From contig CANKMW010000027.1 of the NCBI GenBank assembly GCA_947483555.1, positions 28,375-92,374 on the forward strand: DNA of 64,000 bases, in the 5' to 3' direction. Shown piece after piece: positions 60,897 through 64,000 of this stretch (positions within the stretch are counted from its first letter, which is position 1; each line of letters begins with the position of its first letter). A program made the position numbers and the translations under genes. A model generated the notes under the pieces. It saw only the letters and a program-made list of their open reading frames with translations, was not told the origin of the DNA and did not search any database. Source of the DNA: Myxococcales bacterium. Its GTDB lineage: Bacteria; Myxococcota_A; Polyangia; Haliangiales; Haliangiaceae.

Positions 60897-62167
60897 CGAC
60901 TCGAACCCCGCGCCTCCGCGGGGTTTTCTGTTTCCGGCGCCAGCGGCTCGCTCGGCGCCAAGTGGCTCGCCACCCGTTTCTCCACCCGTTTTCCGCCTCG
61001 CACCACGTCGAGCACGCGCGCGGCGGCGGCGCGCTTCTCGGCCTCGTCCACGTGGCTGTAGTGGTGCGTCATCTGCGCGGTCGCGTGCCCGACGATCGCC
61101 CGGGTCACCTCGGCCGATGCCACCCGGCGCAGCAGGTCGTTCGCCGTGTGGCGCAGGCCGTGTGGTGTCACCCGCCGGCCAACGCTCGCCGCAGCGCACG
61201 CCGCGTCGAGTACCCTCCGCAGCGGCGAGCCCTTGTGCAACGTCCCCGCCTCGGTCGGGAAGATCCACCCGGCATGGAGCCCGGGGTGCTGCGCCGCCAT
61301 CATCCGAAGCCGGTGCGCTCGCAACGCATCGGCGACCGCCGGCAACAGCGGCACCAGCTTGGCCTTGCCCGTCTTCGTCGAGCCGATCGGCTCGCCCTTG
61401 TAGTTGCCGCGCGACACGCGGATCACGCCCTGGGCGTCGTCGATGTCATCCCAGCGCAGCGCCGACAACTCGCCCCACCGCAGCCCCGTGAGCACGTCGA
61501 GCAACACCGCCGGGTACCACGCAGGCGACGACCGCTCCACGAACGCGAGCACCTTCGGTAGCTCATCACCCGTGAGGTAGTTGTCGTCCCGCGAGGTCGC
61601 CGACGGCGTCTCGACGCCGTCGCATGGGTTGGGCAGGCGCCCCTTCGTCGTCGCTGCCGTGATGATCGTCCGCAACACCCCGTAGTAACCGCGGATCGTC
61701 GTCGACGAGTAGCCCCTCACCTTGGCCCCCTTCCGCTTCGCTGCGGCCCCCTTGCCCGGCGCGTAACGTTTGCGCCGTAGCGCTTCGAGCCACTGATCGA
61801 TGTCGTCCGGCATGATCGCGTCGACGTACAGATCCGCGATCACCGCGGTGGCGATGTGCAGATCGAACACGACTGCGATCTTGTCCGCGCTCGACGGCTT
61901 CAGCCTACCGGCGTCGATTCTTCCACGCAGCCACGACTCCACGAAGTCCCGCAGGCGGATCCGCGGCGCCGCGACCAACACGAGGCTTTGTTCGAGTTCC
62001 TCGCGCCACTTCTGCTGCAACGCGCGCGCTTCGGTCAGCGAGCACGTCTCCTCTCGTCGCACCTCCTTTGGGCGACCGGTTCGCGGGCAAATTGCCCGCA
62101 CCCGGATCTCGTGATGGTTCCTCGCTACTTGCACGATGCCTCGGTACTTCGTTCGCGTCCTTGCCAT
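60878..62167 (-). CDS. Tyrosine site-specific integrase
   Basis: 429 residues, phage-type. N-terminal arm-binding AP2-like region (KYRGIVQVARNHHEIRVRAIC), core-binding domain about 65-190, catalytic domain about 195-390 with Arg230 (LTGLRWGEL), Lys265/267 (STKTGKAK), His336 and Arg339 (HGLRHT), His361 (VGHATAQMTHHYSH) and nucleophile Tyr370. The C-terminal 40 residues run through the tRNA terminator and into the tRNA, so they may be shaped by the attachment site. Presumably inserts into tRNA-Cys. Confidence 0.93.
   Translation of the reverse strand: MARTRTKYRGIVQVARNHHEIRVRAICPRTGRPKEVRREETCSLTEARALQQKWREELEQSLVLVAAPRIRLRDFVESWLRGRIDAGRLKPSSADKIAVVFDLHIATAVIADLYVDAIMPDDIDQWLEALRRKRYAPGKGAAAKRKGAKVRGYSSTTIRGYYGVLRTIITAATTKGRLPNPCDGVETPSATSRDDNYLTGDELPKVLAFVERSSPAWYPAVLLDVLTGLRWGELSALRWDDIDDAQGVIRVSRGNYKGEPIGSTKTGKAKLVPLLPAVADALRAHRLRMMAAQHPGLHAGWIFPTEAGTLHKGSPLRRVLDAACAAASVGRRVTPHGLRHTANDLLRRVASAEVTRAIVGHATAQMTHHYSHVDEAEKRAAAARVLDVVRGGKRVEKRVASHLAPSEPLAPETENPAEARGSSRGAARI
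60904..60925 (+). terminator. Intrinsic terminator of tRNA-Cys
   Basis: AACCCCGCG / CGCGGGGTT, a 9-bp perfect stem with a CCTC loop, then TTCTGTTT. It starts 8 bp after the tRNA and overlaps the integrase C-terminal codons on the other strand. Confidence 0.7.
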
Positions 62168-62390
62168 ACTCGGCTCCTGGTCCCGGACGCGACACCAGCC
62201 GACCTAGCGATCGTGCCCGCGTCCGAACAAACAGATCAAGCGTTTCTCGACGGAAGAGGTGGACACCGGCGGGGCCAGCACCGTCGGGGATCAGCTCGCC
62301 GCGGCGTACCGCCTCACGGACTCCGCTTGCACCGCGGAAGCGCACGTACGCCGCGGCCTCGCCGCTGGTGAGGTAGGGCAGCGGGCTCAT
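61905..62390 (-). CDS. HTH protein, excisionase/AlpA-like, overlapping the integrase start
   Basis: 161 residues if the frame is used to its stop. The N-terminal 60 are a MerR-like excisionase HTH (LTSGEAAAYVRFRGASGVREAVRRGELIPDGA... VHLFRRETLDLF). The rest overlaps the first 263 bp of the integrase in another frame and is low-complexity in style, so either the real stop is lost or the overlap is genuine. ATG overlaps the upstream gene by four bases (ATGA). Probably controls excision or integrase expression. Confidence 0.55.
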   Translation of the reverse strand: MSPLPYLTSGEAAAYVRFRGASGVREAVRRGELIPDGAGPAGVHLFRRETLDLFVRTRARSLGRLVSRPGPGAEYGKDANEVPRHRASSEEPSRDPGAGNLPANRSPKGGATRGDVLADRSARVAAEVARGTRTKPRVGRGAADPPAGLRGVVAAWKNRRR

Positions 62391-62881
62391 CGCAGCCCCC
62401 GGGCTGGGCCGGTGTCGACGAGTCGGCGTTGGACCGTCCGCTCTCCGAAGTATCCTGATGCCGGGGCCGTCAGCCCTCCGAAGTCTACCGATGCTGGTGG
62501 GCCATCGCCGGGCGCGGCCCGAGCCGCGCGGGAGCGTCGAGTGCGGCTCCGTCGAGCCGGCCGGGCGGTCCGGCGCGGCGGCGGGCAAGCCGGCGGTGAA
62601 GGCCGGGTGCGCCTGGCGTGCTCGCCACCGAAGAGACGGCGGTGGAGCCGCGCCTCACGCCGGGCCAGGTGCCGCAGCCGCGACGGCCGATCGCCGAAGA
62701 TCTCGGCACGGGCGAGCCGATCGGTGACGCTCAACCACCGCTGGCCGGCCGGTGTTGCCGCTGCGAGGCGATATTCGGCCGCCTCGGCGTCGGTCACCGC
62801 CGGCAACACGAACTCAGTGCTGCCCTCGCAGTCGCCGTCGGATCGCTGCAATCGCTCGGTCGAGGTTGTCGAGCGCGCCAT
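62387..62881 (-). CDS. Hypothetical element-encoded protein
   Basis: 164 residues. N-terminal half has ordinary composition (EFVLPAVTDAEAAEYRLAAATPAGQRWLSVTDRLARAEIFGD); the C-terminal half is Arg/Pro-rich and poorly structured. Not recognised. Coupled by ATGA overlap to the HTH gene that follows, which supports it being real. An in-frame ATG at 62947 is an alternative start. Confidence 0.45.
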   Translation of the reverse strand: MARSTTSTERLQRSDGDCEGSTEFVLPAVTDAEAAEYRLAAATPAGQRWLSVTDRLARAEIFGDRPSRLRHLARREARLHRRLFGGEHARRTRPSPPACPPPRRTARPARRSRTRRSRAARAAPGDGPPASVDFGGLTAPASGYFGERTVQRRLVDTGPARGLR

Positions 62882-62996
62882 GATCTTGGACCTCACTATG
62901 CGGATTACCTCCGACGTTCTAGCGGTGGCCCGAAAAATATTCCGCAACCCCGCGACGGCACGTGGGCTACGCCTGCTCCGCAGCCGCCCAGCAGCA

Positions 62997-63010
62997 CGGG
63001 TCGCGACCCG
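62997..63010. repeat. 14-bp perfect palindrome in a gene-poor stretch
   Basis: CGGGTCGCGACCCG, about 50 bp upstream of the hypothetical gene's outer start. Could be an operator for element regulators. Apart from a doubtful 51-codon frame, nothing else is evident between 62948 and 63385. Confidence 0.35.
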
Positions 63011-63040
63011 GTGCGGGGCGGGGCCACGCCGTGGCAGGCG

Positions 63041-63196
63041 CTACGCCGGTGCCGGCTGATCCGCTCCGTCGATCGACGACGCCGCGGGTGGCACGCCGAC
63101 CGCCGCCGTCTCGTCGTTCACCGCCGTCTCGGCCGCCGGCCCGCCACGTACCGCTGCGGCCGCCGCCGCCTCGGCCACCGCCGTCGTGTTGATCAC
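63041..63196 (-). CDS. Doubtful 51-residue ORF
   Basis: GTG-started frame with an Ala-rich, acidic product (MINTTAVAEAAAAAAVRGGPA... SSIDGADQPAPA). Codon use has the strong G/C third position of real genes here, but there is no Shine-Dalgarno, and the piece could be a remnant of a frameshifted longer gene beginning near 63264. Confidence 0.25.
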   Translation of the reverse strand: MINTTAVAEAAAAAAVRGGPAAETAVNDETAAVGVPPAASSIDGADQPAPA

Positions 63197-63385
63197 CGGC
63201 GACGCGTCGACCGACGCCCAAGCCAGACCTGCTCGTCCGCCGTCGGGGGCGGCGGCATCAGCAGCAGCGGTTCATCCGGCGTGGGGCGGCGACGATGCCG
63301 GTGCGACGATGCCGGTCGCGACCCCGGGGCGAGCCGCAGCCGTCCCGGTGAGCACCCGCCGGGGGGTCGCGCTCGACCGAGACCG

Positions 63386-63799
63386 TCAGCCGACAGTCGT
63401 CAGGCCACTCGGCACCGGTGCAGCCGTTGGGTCGGCCGCCGGCGTTGCGTCGACCAACGCCATCGCGTCGATCACGGCTGCCGCGTCGACCACCGCCGCG
63501 CGCCGCCGCCGCACGAGCCGGCCCGAAAGAGCCGGCGTCGGCGCGAGCAGCAGCGCAGGCGGCACAGGCGGCACAGGTGGTGCTGGTGCCGATGCCTGGG
63601 CGACCGGCGCTGCGGCCGACTCATCGGCGGCGACCGAGACGCAGGCCGTGACGAGGCCCGACACCGAGATGCCACGGCGCGCCGCTTCCGCGCGGAGCCA
63701 CGCCGCGAGCCCGCGCGGGATCGATACGCAAACGTTCTCAGCTCTGGCACGTTTCGCGCCGTTGATAGCAATCGTCAGCGGGTCCGCATGAGTTAGCAT
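63386..63799 (-). CDS. Ribbon-helix-helix-like small protein
   Basis: 137 residues. Residues about 20-60 (ENVCVSIPRGLAAWLRAEAARRGISVSGLVTACV) have a strand followed by two helices, like Arc/MetJ or CopG-type DNA binders. The remainder is Ala/Pro-rich and disordered. GAGG lies 8-10 bp before the ATG at 63799; an earlier in-frame ATG at 63850 would add 17 residues. Likely an element regulator or antitoxin; no toxin partner seen. Confidence 0.5.
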   Translation of the reverse strand: MLTHADPLTIAINGAKRARAENVCVSIPRGLAAWLRAEAARRGISVSGLVTACVSVAADESAAAPVAQASAPAPPVPPVPPALLLAPTPALSGRLVRRRRAAVVDAAAVIDAMALVDATPAADPTAAPVPSGLTTVG

Positions 63800-63866
63800 C
63801 CTTGCATCCTCCGTGGTCTGCGTCGTAGTCTCACTATGGGAGTTCACCATAGGCTGAGGCATCCCC

Positions 63867-64000
63867 TCATATGACGCCGAAGATTTCGCGGAAGACCGCG
63901 TGACGGCGGACGCCGGCATCGAACGTCGCCATCAGCAGCTCGAGGCGCTCCGGCTTCATGTTTGGGATCGCGCTGTACCAGTCGAGCCCCTGGTTAAGCA
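63867..64000 (-). CDS. C-terminal fragment of a gene entering from the right
   Basis: The last 43 codons of a minus-strand gene: GLDWYSAIPNMKPERLELLM and GVRRHAVFREIFGVI, then TGA at 63869-63867. Composition is normal for a real protein. Too short to assign. It ends 17 bp before the earlier possible start of the ribbon-helix-helix gene, so the two are probably co-transcribed. Confidence 0.5.
   Translation of the reverse strand, partial: LNQGLDWYSAIPNMKPERLELLMATFDAGVRRHAVFREIFGVI

Larger units (their letters stand above)
60878..64000. mobile_element. Integrative element at tRNA-Cys (one end; continues beyond window)
   Basis: A tyrosine integrase is encoded on the minus strand with its 3' end inside the tRNA, the classic tRNA-targeting layout. 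Beyond it come an HTH protein of the excisionase type, two unknowns linked by an ATGA overlap, a ribbon-helix-helix-like protein and a partial gene. The element's other end and any second copy of the tRNA 3' sequence (attR) are not in the window. The whole block is less gene-dense than the chromosome to its left. Confidence 0.75.

Noticed and set aside
63186..63791. 201-codon plus-strand frame in the element
   Set aside because: Antisense to the ribbon-helix-helix-like gene; composition is Ala/Arg-rich without motifs.

Overview
The window is about 64 kb of very GC-rich bacterial chromosome. Gene content points to a myxobacterium-like member of the Myxococcota, probably near Haliangium/Kofleriaceae (inference). 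The evidence is three clustered eukaryote-like Ser/Thr kinases, a GltJ/AgmX-type gliding-motility protein, MopE-type metal-binding repeats, and many secreted lipoproteins with Asp/Gly/Ala-rich linkers after the lipobox. Almost all of the window is ordinary chromosome; only the right end (about 60.88 kb onward) is clearly mobile.

Layout. 0-6 kb: two DNA-binding regulators (a MerR-type protein and a sigma-70 region 4-like protein), then purH, purD and a DUF1015 gene that appears to carry a 1-nt frameshift in a C run just before its natural stop. 6-12.5 kb: NlpC/P60-like lipoprotein, MATE exporter, MerR regulator, alpha/beta hydrolase lipoprotein, acetyltransferase, lipoprotein. 12.6-18.6 kb: acyl-CoA dehydrogenase, cupin, N-formylglutamate amidohydrolase-like protein, unknowns and a membrane protein resembling NrsF-type anti-sigma factors. 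18.6-22.8 kb: a structured intergenic segment and strong promoter before a tiny, half Lys/Arg protein; YhhN; a double-domain kappa-GST/HCCA isomerase-like protein; a beta-propeller lipoprotein. 22.8-33.4 kb: rnr, a CheW plus CheA-REC pair, a copper type II monooxygenase-like lipoprotein, and three Ser/Thr kinase genes in tandem. 33.5-41.5 kb: HAD/APP1-like phosphatase with plsX, an isobutyryl-CoA-mutase-like subunit, a Nif3-like gene, hisZ-purA and a good intrinsic terminator. 41.6-49.1 kb: GltJ/AgmX-like protein, MopE-like lipoprotein, two MCE (MlaD-like) genes. 49.2-58.1 kb: a long minus-strand, mostly overlapping gene run (PHP-type phosphatase, flippase-like protein, unknown, threonine aldolase, TPR-like lipoprotein, ATPase-permease-permease-ATPase of the Mla type, amidase). 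The two MCE proteins and this duplicated ABC set together look like two complete lipid transporters. 58.2-60.8 kb: a coiled-coil membrane protein sharing the motif ENSVLFSL with the GltJ-like protein, small lipoproteins, tdk. 60.8-64 kb: tRNA-Cys carrying the end of an integrated element (tyrosine integrase, HTH protein, small unknowns) that runs off the window.

The most unusual signal is not a gene. Short tandem repeats sit directly on, or within a few bases of, the stop codons of many genes. Four loci (5719-5820, 15720-15793, 25381-25401, 35768-35788) use one related unit, GCCGAAACC/GCCGWCGCC-like, always in the same orientation relative to the gene that has just ended. Other loci have unrelated 11- or 14-bp units. 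Starts were chosen by eye from conserved N-termini, overlaps and Shine-Dalgarno-like sequences; no database search was possible.
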